Positions 27,215 to 35,946 are shown, counted from the stretch's first letter. The stretch is DNA of 64,000 nt from JBKPCD01 sp046727175 (GCA_046727175.1 JBKPCD010000003.1:1-64000); one strand, 5' to 3'. Program-made: numbers and translations. Notes: generated by a model from the sequence alone, not told the origin.

Positions 27215-27766
27215 ATGATAGACTCGAAAAAAGTGTCGCTCTTGCTTGCCACGACCGTTCTTGCAGTGCGTCACCGCGACGCGGCGGTGATGGCAAGCGA
27301 CGGGCAGGTCACCTTCGGAGACACAGTCGTCAAGCAACGCGCGCGAAAGATCAGAAAACTCTACAACGACCGGATCCTGGCCGGGTTTGCGGGATCCGCG
27401 GCGGACTCGTTTGCGCTCTTTGCGCGCTTCGAGGCGAAGCTCGAACAGTATCGCGGCAACCTGGAGCGCTCGGCGGTCGAGCTCGCGAAGGACTGGCGCA
27501 CCGATCGGCTGCTGCGCCGGCTCGAGGCGATGCTGATCGTCATGGACACGAAGCTGACCTATCTGCTCTCGGGCAATGGAGATCTCATCGAGCCCGACGA
27601 TGGGATCATTGCGATCGGATCGGGGGGCGCCTACGCGATGGCGGCGGCCAAGGCGCTCGCGAAACACACCGAGCTGGGGGCCCGACAGATCGCCGAGCAG
27701 TCGATGACGATCGCCGCGGGGATTTGCATCTACACCAACGCCACTATCACGATCGAAGAACTGTGA
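27215..27766 (+). CDS. hslV: ATP-dependent protease subunit HslV
   Basis: Threonine peptidase that forms dodecamers with HslU. The mature N terminus is TTVLAVRH, followed by DGQVTFGDTVVKQRARKIRK and GFAGSAADSF, and ends FAG/GSGGAYAMAAAKALAKH and GICIYTN. The frame opens with an 12-residue leader (MIDSKKVSLLLA) before the catalytic Thr-Thr, longer than the one-residue leader of E. coli; B. subtilis also has a short propeptide. Alternatives are GTG at 27233 (seven-residue leader). Neither start has a clear Shine-Dalgarno sequence. Followed closely by hslU. Confidence 0.95.
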   Translation: MIDSKKVSLLLATTVLAVRHRDAAVMASDGQVTFGDTVVKQRARKIRKLYNDRILAGFAGSAADSFALFARFEAKLEQYRGNLERSAVELAKDWRTDRLLRRLEAMLIVMDTKLTYLLSGNGDLIEPDDGIIAIGSGGAYAMAAAKALAKHTELGARQIAEQSMTIAAGICIYTNATITIEEL

Positions 27767-27772
27767 CACGGA

Positions 27773-29155
27773 ATGCCGATCTACCTTTCCGAGACGACGG
27801 TCTCGACCGCTGAATCGTTGACACCGCGGCAGATCGTCAGCGAGCTCGACAAGCACGTCATCGGTCAGACCAAGGCGAAGCGGGCCGTGGCAATCGCGCT
27901 GCGGAACCGGACCCGCAGACAGAAGCTCCCGCCGGAGCTTGCCGAAGAGATCGCGCCGAAGAACATCCTGATGATCGGGCCGACTGGTGTCGGGAAGACC
28001 GAGATCGCGCGGCGACTGGCGCGCCTTGCGCAGTCGCCGTTCATCAAAGTCGAGGCGTCGAAGTTCACCGAGGTCGGCTACGTCGGCCGAGACGTCGAGT
28101 CGATGGTCCGCGATCTCGTCGAGCTCGCAGTTGACATGATTCGCGAGGAGCGCCTCGCCGAAGTTCAAGGCAAGGCGAAACAGGCCGCCGAGGAGCGACT
28201 CCTCGACTTGCTGCTGCCGCCGCTTCCGCCCGCGCCTGACTACGACGATCAGGGGGCGACGATCCGCGACCAGGCGCAACGTACTCGCGAGAAGCTGCGG
28301 GACCAGCTGCGCGACGGCCGGCTCGATCAGAAGCAGGTCGAGATCGATGTCCGCGAGAAGACGTTCCCGTCGTTCGAGATCATCGCCGGATCGTCGGTCG
28401 AAGAAGTTGACATCAATGTGAAGGACATGCTTCCCGGTTTGTTCCAGGGACGCACGAAGAAACGAAAGCTGCGGGTTCCGGAGGCGCTCGACGCGCTCGC
28501 GCAGGAAGAGCAGCAGAAGCTGATCGACATGGAGACCATCGCGCGCGCCGCCGTCGAGCGCGTGCAGCAGGCCGGCATCATCTTCATCGACGAGATCGAC
28601 AAGGTTGCTGGGCGGGAGAGCGGACACGGACCAGACGTCAGCCGCGAGGGCGTTCAACGCGACATTCTGCCGATCGTAGAAGGGACGACCGTCAACACCA
28701 AGTACGGCATGGTGAAAACGGATCACATCCTTTTCATTGCAGCGGGCGCGTTCCACGTATCCAAACCGTCTGACCTGATTCCGGAGCTGCAGGGGCGCTT
28801 TCCAATTCGCGTCGAGCTCGAGCCGCTTGGGCGCGAGGATTTCGTCCGCATCCTGACGGAGCCAAAGAGCGCGTTAATCAAGCAGTACACGGCGCTTCTC
28901 TCGACCGAGGGCCTCACACTCCGCTTCACGGACGACGCGATCGGGCGCATTGCGGATTTCGCGACGCTCGTCAACGAGCGCACCGAGAACATCGGCGCGC
29001 GACGGCTGCACACGGTCATGGAGAAGCTGCTCGACGACGTGTCGTTCGATGCGCCCGACATGACCGACGGCGCGGTCACGATCGACGCCGGTTACGTCGA
29101 ACGCATGCTTGCCGACGTCGTCCGCAACGAAGATCTGTCACGGTATGTCCTCTGA
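27773..29155 (+). CDS. hslU: ATP-dependent protease ATPase subunit HslU
   Basis: AAA+ unfoldase partner of HslV. 460 residues, with Walker A (IGPTGVGKTEIARRL), the GYVGRDVESMVRDL pore motif, Walker B IIFIDEIDK and sensor region ARRLHTVMEKLLDDVSFDAP, and the C-terminal YVL that docks into HslV. The insertion domain lies between (about residues 110-240). It begins six bases after the hslV stop codon. Confidence 0.97.
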   Translation: MPIYLSETTVSTAESLTPRQIVSELDKHVIGQTKAKRAVAIALRNRTRRQKLPPELAEEIAPKNILMIGPTGVGKTEIARRLARLAQSPFIKVEASKFTEVGYVGRDVESMVRDLVELAVDMIREERLAEVQGKAKQAAEERLLDLLLPPLPPAPDYDDQGATIRDQAQRTREKLRDQLRDGRLDQKQVEIDVREKTFPSFEIIAGSSVEEVDINVKDMLPGLFQGRTKKRKLRVPEALDALAQEEQQKLIDMETIARAAVERVQQAGIIFIDEIDKVAGRESGHGPDVSREGVQRDILPIVEGTTVNTKYGMVKTDHILFIAAGAFHVSKPSDLIPELQGRFPIRVELEPLGREDFVRILTEPKSALIKQYTALLSTEGLTLRFTDDAIGRIADFATLVNERTENIGARRLHTVMEKLLDDVSFDAPDMTDGAVTIDAGYVERMLADVVRNEDLSRYVL

Positions 29156-29158
29156 GGA

Positions 29159-30526
29159 ATGACTTCATTCGAGCGTGATCAATCCCGCCGTCTCGGGATT
29201 CCGGTGCTCCTGATCGTCACCCTGACTGCGAGTGGCTGCGGCAAGAAGGGGGATCCCCTGGCGCCGCTTCGCCTCGTTCCGTCTGCGGTGACGGAGATCT
29301 CGGTGCGGCAGGTCGGCAACGAGGTGCAGCTGAAATTCGTGCTGCCCACGACGAATCTCAACGGGCCCGGTCGAATCGATCTGGACCGTGTCGAGATTTA
29401 CGCGATGACGGTCGCGCCCGGCGTGGCTCCACCGAATCGCGACCTCTTGACGAAGGGTCACGTTGTCGGCGCTATTTCCGTGAAGCCACCGCCTCCGCCA
29501 GGAGAGCAGCCGGAAGACGCGGAGCCCGACAAGCGACCGGGACCTGGCGATCATGTCTCGTTCGCCGAGAAACTGACGCCGGAGAAACTGAAACCAGAGG
29601 CGATAAATCCTGCCACCGAAGACCGGGGCTCGCGGGGAGGGGCTCGGGGCTCGAGTCCTTCACCAGCAACGGAACCGCCGGACCAGAAGCCTGGTGCGGC
29701 CGGAACCCCCCAGACGCCGGCGTCAAAGCCCGAGGTCCAGACTCCGAAATCAGAGACACAAACACCGAAACCCGAACCGGGGGCTACCAACCCGCAGCCC
29801 GCCGTCGCAAACCCCGAATCCCGAACCCCGAACCCCGAACCGCAAGCGACAGCGAACTATCCAACGCGGGTCTATTCGGTACGCGGCATTTCAAAGGGTG
29901 GACGGCCGGGTCAGACCTCGACGCGGGTCGTCGTTCCGGTGGTGCCGCCGCCGGCGCCCCCAACGGGGCTGGACGCGCGCGTCGGCGAACGTGCGCTCAC
30001 GCTCGCATGGACCCCGCCCGTCGCCGAGCCCGGCGGGCCGGCTCTCGCCTTCAACGTGTATCGCGCGGCTTCGGACTCTTCGCCGTTGAACGCTTCGCCC
30101 GTAACCGCGCCGACGTTCGACTATCCCTCGGTCGAGTTCGAAAAGGAGCAGTGCTTCGTCGTTCGCGCTATTGCGACCGTCCAGAACGTCAGCCTCGAGA
30201 GCGAGGCCTCGGCCACGAAGTGCATCACGCCGCATGATACGTTTCCTCCGGCGCCGCCGAAGGGGCTGAGTGCCGTGTCGCCGCCGGGATCGATCCAACT
30301 GACGTGGGATGCCAATACGGAAGCGGACCTGGCGGGATACAGGGTCTTGCGTGCCGACGCGCCCGGTGAGACACTTCGCCCGCTGACCCCCGAGCCCATT
30401 CATGACGCGTCGTTCAACGATCAGAACATCAAGCCGGGAGTCTCGTACGAATATGCAGTCATCGCGATCGACCGAAATGGCAACGCGAGTGCGCCCTCCC
30501 AGCGGCTTGCAGTGACGGCGCGATGA
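29159..30526 (+). CDS. Fibronectin type III-like lipoprotein with translated repeat linker
   Basis: 455 residues: signal peptide and lipobox (TASGC, cysteine about 27) followed by GKKGDPLAPLR, a first beta domain, a long Pro/Ser/Glu-rich linker (about residues 120-235) and two fibronectin type III-like domains with APPTGLDARVGERALTLAW and PAPPKGLSAVSPPGSIQLTW. The linker is partly encoded by heptamer arrays (units GGGGCTC, CCCCGAA), read in frame. Role is unknown. It starts three bases after hslU and its stop overlaps the next start as ATGA. Confidence 0.8.
   Translation: MTSFERDQSRRLGIPVLLIVTLTASGCGKKGDPLAPLRLVPSAVTEISVRQVGNEVQLKFVLPTTNLNGPGRIDLDRVEIYAMTVAPGVAPPNRDLLTKGHVVGAISVKPPPPPGEQPEDAEPDKRPGPGDHVSFAEKLTPEKLKPEAINPATEDRGSRGGARGSSPSPATEPPDQKPGAAGTPQTPASKPEVQTPKSETQTPKPEPGATNPQPAVANPESRTPNPEPQATANYPTRVYSVRGISKGGRPGQTSTRVVVPVVPPPAPPTGLDARVGERALTLAWTPPVAEPGGPALAFNVYRAASDSSPLNASPVTAPTFDYPSVEFEKEQCFVVRAIATVQNVSLESEASATKCITPHDTFPPAPPKGLSAVSPPGSIQLTWDANTEADLAGYRVLRADAPGETLRPLTPEPIHDASFNDQNIKPGVSYEYAVIAIDRNGNASAPSQRLAVTAR
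29625..29846. repeat. Heptamer arrays inside the fibronectin-type lipoprotein gene
   Basis: Four units of GGGGCTC or GCGGGGA at 29625-29652 and five units of the CCCCGAA type at 29812-29846, both with an exact 7-base period. Looser copies of the second family lie at about 29740-29780. They are translated as the disordered linker. Confidence 0.75.
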
Positions 30527-31305
30527 AACATTACTACCGAATCGAGCACAAGAACGAGCCCCGCTACGTCGTCGCGGAAGACGGTTCCTGGCGACTGCTG
30601 CAGGGGAATCCCTTTGGGGATCACGCGGCCGGCGAAGCAATCGCTTCGGACAACGTGAGGCTCCTGTCGCCGGTGGAGCCCTCCAAGATCGTTGCCGTGG
30701 GCCGCAATTATCGGGATCACGCCGCTGAACTGAACAACCCGGTTCCGGTCGAGCCGCTGATCTTTCTCAAGCCTTCGACAGCAGTCATCGGTCCCGGCGA
30801 TCTCATCGTCATTCCGCCGGACGCGGGCCGCGTCGATCACGAAGCCGAAGTAGGAGTTGTCATCGGAGCACGCGCGTGGCGCGTTCGCGAAGAGGACGCG
30901 CATCGCCATGTCTTCGGGATCACGTGCGTGAACGACGTGACCGCTCGCGATCTGCAGAAGAAGGATGTCCAGTTCACGCGCGCGAAAGGGTTCGATTCGT
31001 TTGCGCCGATCGGACCGTGCATCGCGACCGGACTCGACTATCGCTTGGCGTCGGGCCTGACAGTCGAAGGCTGGGTGAACGGCGTGCGCCGCCAGGCGTC
31101 CTCGACGCGCGAGCTGATCTTCTCGATCGACCGGCTGATCGCGTTCATCTCTGCCGTCATGACGCTCTTGCCGGGCGACGTCATCGCAACGGGCACGCCG
31201 GCCGGGGTTGGCCCGCTCGTGGCCCGAGACCGAGTGACCATCAAGGTCGAAGGCGTCGGTGAGCTGACGAACACAGTGGCGCAGGCGATCGCTGGGCGGA
31301 GATAA
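30523..31305 (+). CDS. Fumarylacetoacetate hydrolase-family protein
   Basis: A 260-residue FAH-superfamily enzyme. The conserved metal-binding residues lie in HEAEVGVVIG; further signatures are VGRNYRDHAAEL, PLIFLKPSTAVIGPG, GITCVNDVTARDLQ, KGFDSFAPIGPC and PGDVIATGTPAGVG. Members act on 2,4-diketo or oxaloacetate-like acids; the exact substrate cannot be told. The start overlaps the stop of the fibronectin-type gene as ATGA, so it belongs to the same transcript as hslVU. Confidence 0.9.
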   Translation: MKHYYRIEHKNEPRYVVAEDGSWRLLQGNPFGDHAAGEAIASDNVRLLSPVEPSKIVAVGRNYRDHAAELNNPVPVEPLIFLKPSTAVIGPGDLIVIPPDAGRVDHEAEVGVVIGARAWRVREEDAHRHVFGITCVNDVTARDLQKKDVQFTRAKGFDSFAPIGPCIATGLDYRLASGLTVEGWVNGVRRQASSTRELIFSIDRLIAFISAVMTLLPGDVIATGTPAGVGPLVARDRVTIKVEGVGELTNTVAQAIAGRR

Positions 31306-31317
31306 TGAAAGGTGAAC

Positions 31318-31370
31318 GGCTCCAGGCTCTTGGCTCATGGCCTGCAGCCCAGAGCCCTAAGCCTAGAGCC
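31318..31370. repeat. Inverted heptamer-array element (GGCTCNN family)
   Basis: Three units of GGCTCCA/GGCTCTT/GGCTCAT type (31318-31338) face three inverted units of GCCCAGA/GCCTAGA type (31347-31370) across an 8-base centre. It lies between the hydrolase and the aldolase gene. Confidence 0.8.
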
Positions 31371-31395
31371 GACCACGTAAACTCGGAGATCCACC

Positions 31396-32058
31396 ATGAA
31401 ACTCTTCATTGACACCGGCAACCTCAAGGAAGTCGAGAGCCTCGTCCCGCTCGGGATCATCGATGGCATCACCACGAATCCGTCGCTGCTCGCGAAGGAA
31501 GGTGGAGACTACCGGGCCATCCTGAAGAAGATCTGCCAGATCGTGAAAGGTCCGACGAGCGCCGAAGTCGTCGCGACCGATGCCGAAGGCATGATTCGGG
31601 AAGGACGCGATCTCGCCTCGATCGATCAGCACATCGTCGTGAAGGTCCCATTTACGAAGGAGGGCGTGAAGGCCTGTCGCGCGCTGTCATCGGAAGGGAA
31701 GCGCGTGAACGTCACGCTCGTGTTCTCGCCGACGCAGGCGTTGCTCGCCGCGAAAGTTGGCGCCACGTACGTGAGCCCGTTCATCGGCCGGCTCGATGAC
31801 ATCTCGACGCACGGGATGAACCTCATTGCGGAGATCGTCGAGATCTTCGGCAACTACGACTTTTCGACCGAAGTGCTCGTCGCCTCCGTGCGCCATCCGA
31901 TGCACGTCGTCGAAGCCGCGCGGCTTGGTGCTGACATCTGCACGTGCCCGGCGGCCGTGATCGAATCCATGTTCCGGCATCCCCTCACGGACGTCGGACT
32001 CGAGCGCTTCCTCAAGGATTGGGAGAAGGCCCAGGCCGTGGCGTCCGGAACGCGGTAG
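31396..32058 (+). CDS. fsa: Transaldolase-like fructose-6-phosphate aldolase
   Basis: A 220-residue class I aldolase of the small transaldolase (TalC/MipB/FSA) family. The sequence starts MKLFIDTGNLKEVESL, then GIIDGITTNPSLLAKEGG, the Schiff-base lysine in HIVVKVPFTKEGVKA, VNVTLVFSPTQALLAAKVGATYVSPFIGRLDD and the C-terminal GADICTCPAAVIESMFRHPLTD. The short length fits the FSA/TalC type (about 215) rather than full-length transaldolase. A GGAG Shine-Dalgarno site precedes ATG. Function is either transaldolase or aldolase; these cannot be separated by eye. Confidence 0.92.
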   Translation: MKLFIDTGNLKEVESLVPLGIIDGITTNPSLLAKEGGDYRAILKKICQIVKGPTSAEVVATDAEGMIREGRDLASIDQHIVVKVPFTKEGVKACRALSSEGKRVNVTLVFSPTQALLAAKVGATYVSPFIGRLDDISTHGMNLIAEIVEIFGNYDFSTEVLVASVRHPMHVVEAARLGADICTCPAAVIESMFRHPLTDVGLERFLKDWEKAQAVASGTR

Positions 32059-32104
32059 CGGGTGACTCCGGCCGTGGTGTCCGGCTCGGGCCGGATGATG
32101 TAGA

Positions 32105-32122
32105 GTCCGGCTTCAGCCGGAC
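32105..32122. repeat. TCCGGC palindrome just before the carboxylase operon
   Basis: GTCCGGCT-TC-AGCCGGAC is a perfect palindrome with 8-bp arms that ends five bases before the carboxylase start codon and may hide its ribosome-binding site. A related, decayed copy lies at about 32079-32095. Relatives occur at 2863-2879 and 13584-13599. Confidence 0.75.
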
Positions 32123-32127
32123 CGCTG

Positions 32128-33669
32128 ATGGATTCACTCAAACATCTCGAAGTACTCGAGCGGCGCGCGGAGCTGGGAGGCGGTGAAGACCGGTTGCGTC
32201 GTCAGCACGAGGCCGGCAAGCTGACGGCGCGCGAGCGGATCGATCTCCTTTTCGATCCCGGGACTTTTCAGGAAATCGACAAGCTCGTGACGCACCGATG
32301 CCGCGACTTCGGTATGGACGAGCAGATCGTACCCGGCGACGGCGTCATTGCCGGCCACGGCCGCGTTGACGGCCGCCCCGTCTACGCGTTCGCACAGGAC
32401 TTCACGGTGTTCGGTGGATCCCTCTCGGAGACGAACGCCGCGAAGATCGTGAAGGTGATGGATCTCGCGCTCGAGATGGGAGCGCCCGTCGTAGGCCTCA
32501 ACGATTCTGGCGGAGCGAGAATCCAGGAAGGCGTCCTGTCGCTCGGCGGCTACGCCGACATCTTTCTGCGCAACACGCTTGCATCCGGGGTCATTCCGCA
32601 GATCTCGGCGATCATGGGGCCTTGCGCCGGCGGCGCCGTCTACTCACCTGCGATCACCGACTTCAACATCATGGTCGAAGGCACGAGCTACATGTTCGTG
32701 ACCGGACCCGACGTGATCCGCACGGTCACGCACGAGGAAGTCACCAAAGAGCAGCTCGGTGGGGCGAAGACGCACAACGAAACGAGCGGCGTGGCCCATT
32801 TCTCGGTCGAGGACGATCGGTCGTGCCTTCGCCTCATCAGAGATTTACTCGCGTACCTGCCCAGCAACAACCTCGATGACGCGCCGCGCGGCGCGACGAC
32901 AGATCCGCCCGACCGCGAAGACGAGACGCTCGACCGGCTGGTTCCCGAATCACCGAACCAGCCCTACGACATGCTCGACCTCGTCCACGCGATTGCGGAC
33001 GATGGAGAGTTTCTGGAGGTGCATCGACATTTTGCGCGGAACATCATCGTCGGGTTCGCGAGGCTCGGTGGACGCACCGTCGGCATCGTCGCCAATCAAC
33101 CGGCGCATCTCGCGGGCACGCTGGACATCGATGCGTCGGTTAAAGGCGCGCGGTTCGTGCGCTTCTGCGACGCGTTCAACATGCCGCTCGTGACCTTCGA
33201 GGACGTGCCAGGGTTTCTGCCGGGCACTCGGCAGGAGTACGGCGGCATCATTCGACATGGCGCGAAGCTGTTGTTCGCGTTCGCGGAAGCGACGGTGCCG
33301 AAGCTGACGGTCATCACGCGGAAGGCGTACGGCGGCGCCTACTGCGTCATGTCGAGCAAACACATTCGGACCGACGTGAACTTCGCGTGGCCTTCGGCTG
33401 AGATTGCTGTCATGGGACCTGAGGGCGCCGTCAACATCCTGTACCGGCGCGAGCTGGAAACCGCGGCCGATCCCGCGGCGCTTCGCGCTGAGCGCGTTGC
33501 GGAGTTCCGCGAGAAGTTCGCGAATCCCTACGTGGCGGCATCGCGCGGGTTCATCGACGAAGTGATTCGTCCGCGGCAGACGCGCGCGAAGCTGATCGCG
33601 GCGCTCGCGACGCTGCAGACCAAACGCGCCAGGAACCCGCCCAAGAAACACGGGAACATTCCGCTTTGA
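32128..33669 (+). CDS. pccB: Acyl-CoA (propionyl-CoA type) carboxylase beta subunit
   Basis: Carboxyltransferase subunit that moves CO2 from biotin to acyl-CoA in the cytoplasm. 513 residues in the two-domain crotonase-like fold: FGGSLSETNAAKIVKVMDLALEMGAP, GLNDSGGARIQEGVLSLGGYADIF, GPCAGGAVYSPAITDF and in the second half GIVANQPAHLAGTLDIDAS, FEDVPGFLPGTRQEYGGIIRHGAKL and KAYGGAYCVMSSKHI. This matches propionyl-CoA carboxylase beta chains. No Shine-Dalgarno site is visible; a palindrome lies directly upstream. The next gene begins inside its stop codon (TTGA), so the subunits are coupled. Confidence 0.95.
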   Translation: MDSLKHLEVLERRAELGGGEDRLRRQHEAGKLTARERIDLLFDPGTFQEIDKLVTHRCRDFGMDEQIVPGDGVIAGHGRVDGRPVYAFAQDFTVFGGSLSETNAAKIVKVMDLALEMGAPVVGLNDSGGARIQEGVLSLGGYADIFLRNTLASGVIPQISAIMGPCAGGAVYSPAITDFNIMVEGTSYMFVTGPDVIRTVTHEEVTKEQLGGAKTHNETSGVAHFSVEDDRSCLRLIRDLLAYLPSNNLDDAPRGATTDPPDREDETLDRLVPESPNQPYDMLDLVHAIADDGEFLEVHRHFARNIIVGFARLGGRTVGIVANQPAHLAGTLDIDASVKGARFVRFCDAFNMPLVTFEDVPGFLPGTRQEYGGIIRHGAKLLFAFAEATVPKLTVITRKAYGGAYCVMSSKHIRTDVNFAWPSAEIAVMGPEGAVNILYRRELETAADPAALRAERVAEFREKFANPYVAASRGFIDEVIRPRQTRAKLIAALATLQTKRARNPPKKHGNIPL

Positions 33670-35183
33670 AGGTCCTCATCGCCAACCGCGGCGAGATCGC
33701 CGTGCGGGTCATGCGCGCGTGTCGCGAGATGGATCTGCCCACCGTCGCGGTGTACTCCGACTGCGATCGACATGCACGGCACGTGGGTGAAGCCGATCAG
33801 GCGTTCCATATCGGGCCGAGCGAAGCCGCGCGAAGTTATCTCAACATCGATGCAATTCTCGACGCAGCGCGTCATGCGGGCGCTGACGCAATCCACCCGG
33901 GTTACGGCTTCCTCGCCGAGAACGGTGACTTTGCTCGGGCCTGTCGCGACGCCGGTTTGATCTTCATCGGCCCATCGCCTGAAACGATTGCGCTGATGGG
34001 CAGCAAGACTGCCGCGCGCGGTGCCGCGGAACGTGCGGGCGTGTCCGTCGTTCCGGGCACCCATCAGCCGTTCGGCGCGGACGTACCCGACCGCGTGCTG
34101 ACCGACGCCGCCAACGCGATCGGCTATCCGATTCTCGTAAAGGCCGTCGCCGGCGGCGGCGGGAAGGGGATGCGAACCGTCGAGGATCCACGCGATCTCT
34201 CTTCAGCGATCCGCGCTGCGCGATCAGAGGCGGGCGCAGCATTTGGCGACACGAGGGTCTACTTCGAGCGCCGACTCCTGAGGCCGCGGCACATCGAGAT
34301 TCAGCTCCTCGGCGATCATTTCGGCACGATCGTGCCGTTCGTCGAGCGTGAGTGCTCCATCCAGCGTCGTCATCAAAAAGTGGTCGAGGAGTCGCCGTCG
34401 ATTGCGGTCAAGCCGAAGCTCCGGCGTCAGATCGCGGACGCCGCTGCGCGAGTCGCCCAGACAGTGGGCTACACGAATGCCGGGACGATCGAATTCCTGC
34501 TGGACGAAGACGAATCGTTCTACTTCCTCGAGATGAACACGCGGCTGCAGGTCGAGCACCCGGTGACCGAGATGGTGACGAGCATCGATCTCGTGCATTG
34601 GCAAATCCGGATTGCACGCGGCGAGCGGCTCGAGATCGATCCGGATCGCGCACTGACGCCGCTCGGCCATGCGATCGAGTGCCGGATCTATGCCGAGGAC
34701 CCAGACCTCGGCTTCATGCCGTCGCCCGGTCTGATTCGCGGCCTCAGACCGGCTGCCGGACCGGGAATACGCGATGACAGCGGCGTCAGCGCGGGATACA
34801 CGGTGCCTGTCCACTACGATTCGATGATCGCGAAGCTCGTGGCGTGGGCGGATTCGCGACGCGACGCGATCGCGCGCATGACTCGCGCGCTGCGCGAGTA
34901 TCAGGTGCTGGGCATCAGAACCACAATCCCCTTCTTCCTGTGGCTGATGGGGCAGCATGCGTACGCGGAAGGAAGGTACGATACGACGTATCTGGATCGT
35001 CTTCTGGACGAACGCAAGGGAGAGAGCTTCAGCGAACTGGATTCGGGCGGCGAGGAGCTTGTGACGATTGCCGCGGCGCTCGACGCCTACTGGCGTGCCG
35101 GCGTGAGCGAGTCCTCCGAGCAGGTGTCGCGGGCGTTGAGCATGTGGCAACAGACTGCGCGGCGGGAGGCGCTGCGCGATTGA
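33666..35183 (+). CDS. accC: Biotin carboxylase subunit of acyl-CoA carboxylase
   Basis: ATP-grasp enzyme that carboxylates biotin. 505 residues: the N-terminal domain (VLIANRGEIAVRVMRACREM), ATP-binding loop with AGGGGKGMR, and the conserved EMNTRLQVEHPVTEMVT, ending with the BC C-terminal domain. The start TTG overlaps the previous stop codon (TTGA), and the stop overlaps the next TTG start in the same way. It works with PccB and the biotin carrier encoded next. Confidence 0.96.
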   Translation: MKVLIANRGEIAVRVMRACREMDLPTVAVYSDCDRHARHVGEADQAFHIGPSEAARSYLNIDAILDAARHAGADAIHPGYGFLAENGDFARACRDAGLIFIGPSPETIALMGSKTAARGAAERAGVSVVPGTHQPFGADVPDRVLTDAANAIGYPILVKAVAGGGGKGMRTVEDPRDLSSAIRAARSEAGAAFGDTRVYFERRLLRPRHIEIQLLGDHFGTIVPFVERECSIQRRHQKVVEESPSIAVKPKLRRQIADAAARVAQTVGYTNAGTIEFLLDEDESFYFLEMNTRLQVEHPVTEMVTSIDLVHWQIRIARGERLEIDPDRALTPLGHAIECRIYAEDPDLGFMPSPGLIRGLRPAAGPGIRDDSGVSAGYTVPVHYDSMIAKLVAWADSRRDAIARMTRALREYQVLGIRTTIPFFLWLMGQHAYAEGRYDTTYLDRLLDERKGESFSELDSGGEELVTIAAALDAYWRAGVSESSEQVSRALSMWQQTARREALRD

Positions 35184-35797
35184 CCGTCGAGATCGAGATC
35201 GCCGGCCGGGGCCGAACGGTCTCGGTTGAACCCGCCGGGGCGGGCCGGTATCGTGTCCTGATCGATGGTCATCCACATCTCGTGGATGCGGTACGCGTGG
35301 GCGAGTTCTCGCTGTCGCTCATCGTCGACGGCCAGCCGCCAGTGTCCGCAGACAGGGGGTCTGACTCCCGTACGGGGTGTGACCCCGGTACAGACCCGAG
35401 CCCTGACCCGCGTACTGATAGGGGGTCAGACCCCGCTACGCCGCGCGTCACTCGCGAGATTCACATCGCTCCCGGCACGGCACGCGGAGAAACGCTCGTC
35501 GGAATCGATGGTCGCACGGTCGCGGTGACGGTCAACGGTCGCCGAAGTCGCCGCGTAGCCGAGCGAGGAAGTCAGGCACACGGCGTGCAAGCGGTGACCG
35601 CGCCCATGCCCGGTCGGATCGTCCGCGTGCTCGTTCAACCAGGTGACCGAATCACCGCCCGTCAGGGCGTCATCGTCGTCGAAGCCATGAAGATGGAGAA
35701 CGAGCTCCGATCGCCGAAGGCCGGCAAAGTGAAGGAAGTGACGGTCTCGCCGGGCATGTCGGTCGAGGCCGGCAGGATCCTCGTGGTGATCGAATAA
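35180..35797 (+). CDS. Biotin carboxyl carrier protein with in-frame repeat insertion
   Basis: A 205-residue protein beginning at TTG (overlapping the accC stop) with a biotinyl domain at the C terminus: TAPMPGRIVRVLVQPGD and EAMKMENEL, whose lysine (K171) takes the biotin. The N-terminal part resembles the BT domain that docks the carboxylase. Residues about 55-90 (GSDSRTGCDPGTDPSPDP) are encoded by GGGGTC palindromic repeats inserted in frame. The biotinyl domain is intact. Confidence 0.9.
   Translation: MTVEIEIAGRGRTVSVEPAGAGRYRVLIDGHPHLVDAVRVGEFSLSLIVDGQPPVSADRGSDSRTGCDPGTDPSPDPRTDRGSDPATPRVTREIHIAPGTARGETLVGIDGRTVAVTVNGRRSRRVAERGSQAHGVQAVTAPMPGRIVRVLVQPGDRITARQGVIVVEAMKMENELRSPKAGKVKEVTVSPGMSVEAGRILVVIE
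35355..35434. repeat. GGGGTC palindromes inside the biotin carrier gene
   Basis: Three palindromes with GGGGTC/GACCCC arms (GGGGGTCTGACTCCC at 35355-35369, GGGGTGTGACCCC at 35374-35386, GGGGTCAGACCCC at 35422-35434). They are the same family as the insert in trmFO. Confidence 0.85.
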
Positions 35798-35861
35798 AAG
35801 CTGCCCTTGCAGGCGCGCCAGGGGGCGCGCCCCCCCACCGCGGAGAAACGCGCGGCGGGCC

Positions 35862-35934
35862 CCCACCGCACGTATTGTGTGCGGTGGGTAGGATGGGGGG
35901 TTTCGGCGGGGCGAAGCCCTCGGTCGGAAATGAC
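35862..35934. repeat. Hairpin plus GGGGGGTTTCGGCGGGGCGAAG repeat before the TamB-like gene
   Basis: A 10-bp stem CCCACCGCAC/GTGCGGTGGG with a 7-base loop (35862-35888) is followed by GGGGGGTTTCGGCGGGGC and GAAGCCCTCGGTCGGAAATGA (35895-35934). The second part recurs at 60915-60954. A GGGGGCGCGCCCCC palindrome (35821-35834) lies just before. Confidence 0.75.
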
Positions 35935-35946
35935 ACTGTGACATCA

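Noticed and set aside
27005..28756. Minus-strand open frame over hslV and hslU
   Set aside because: Shadow frame of two well-supported genes; no family motif seen.
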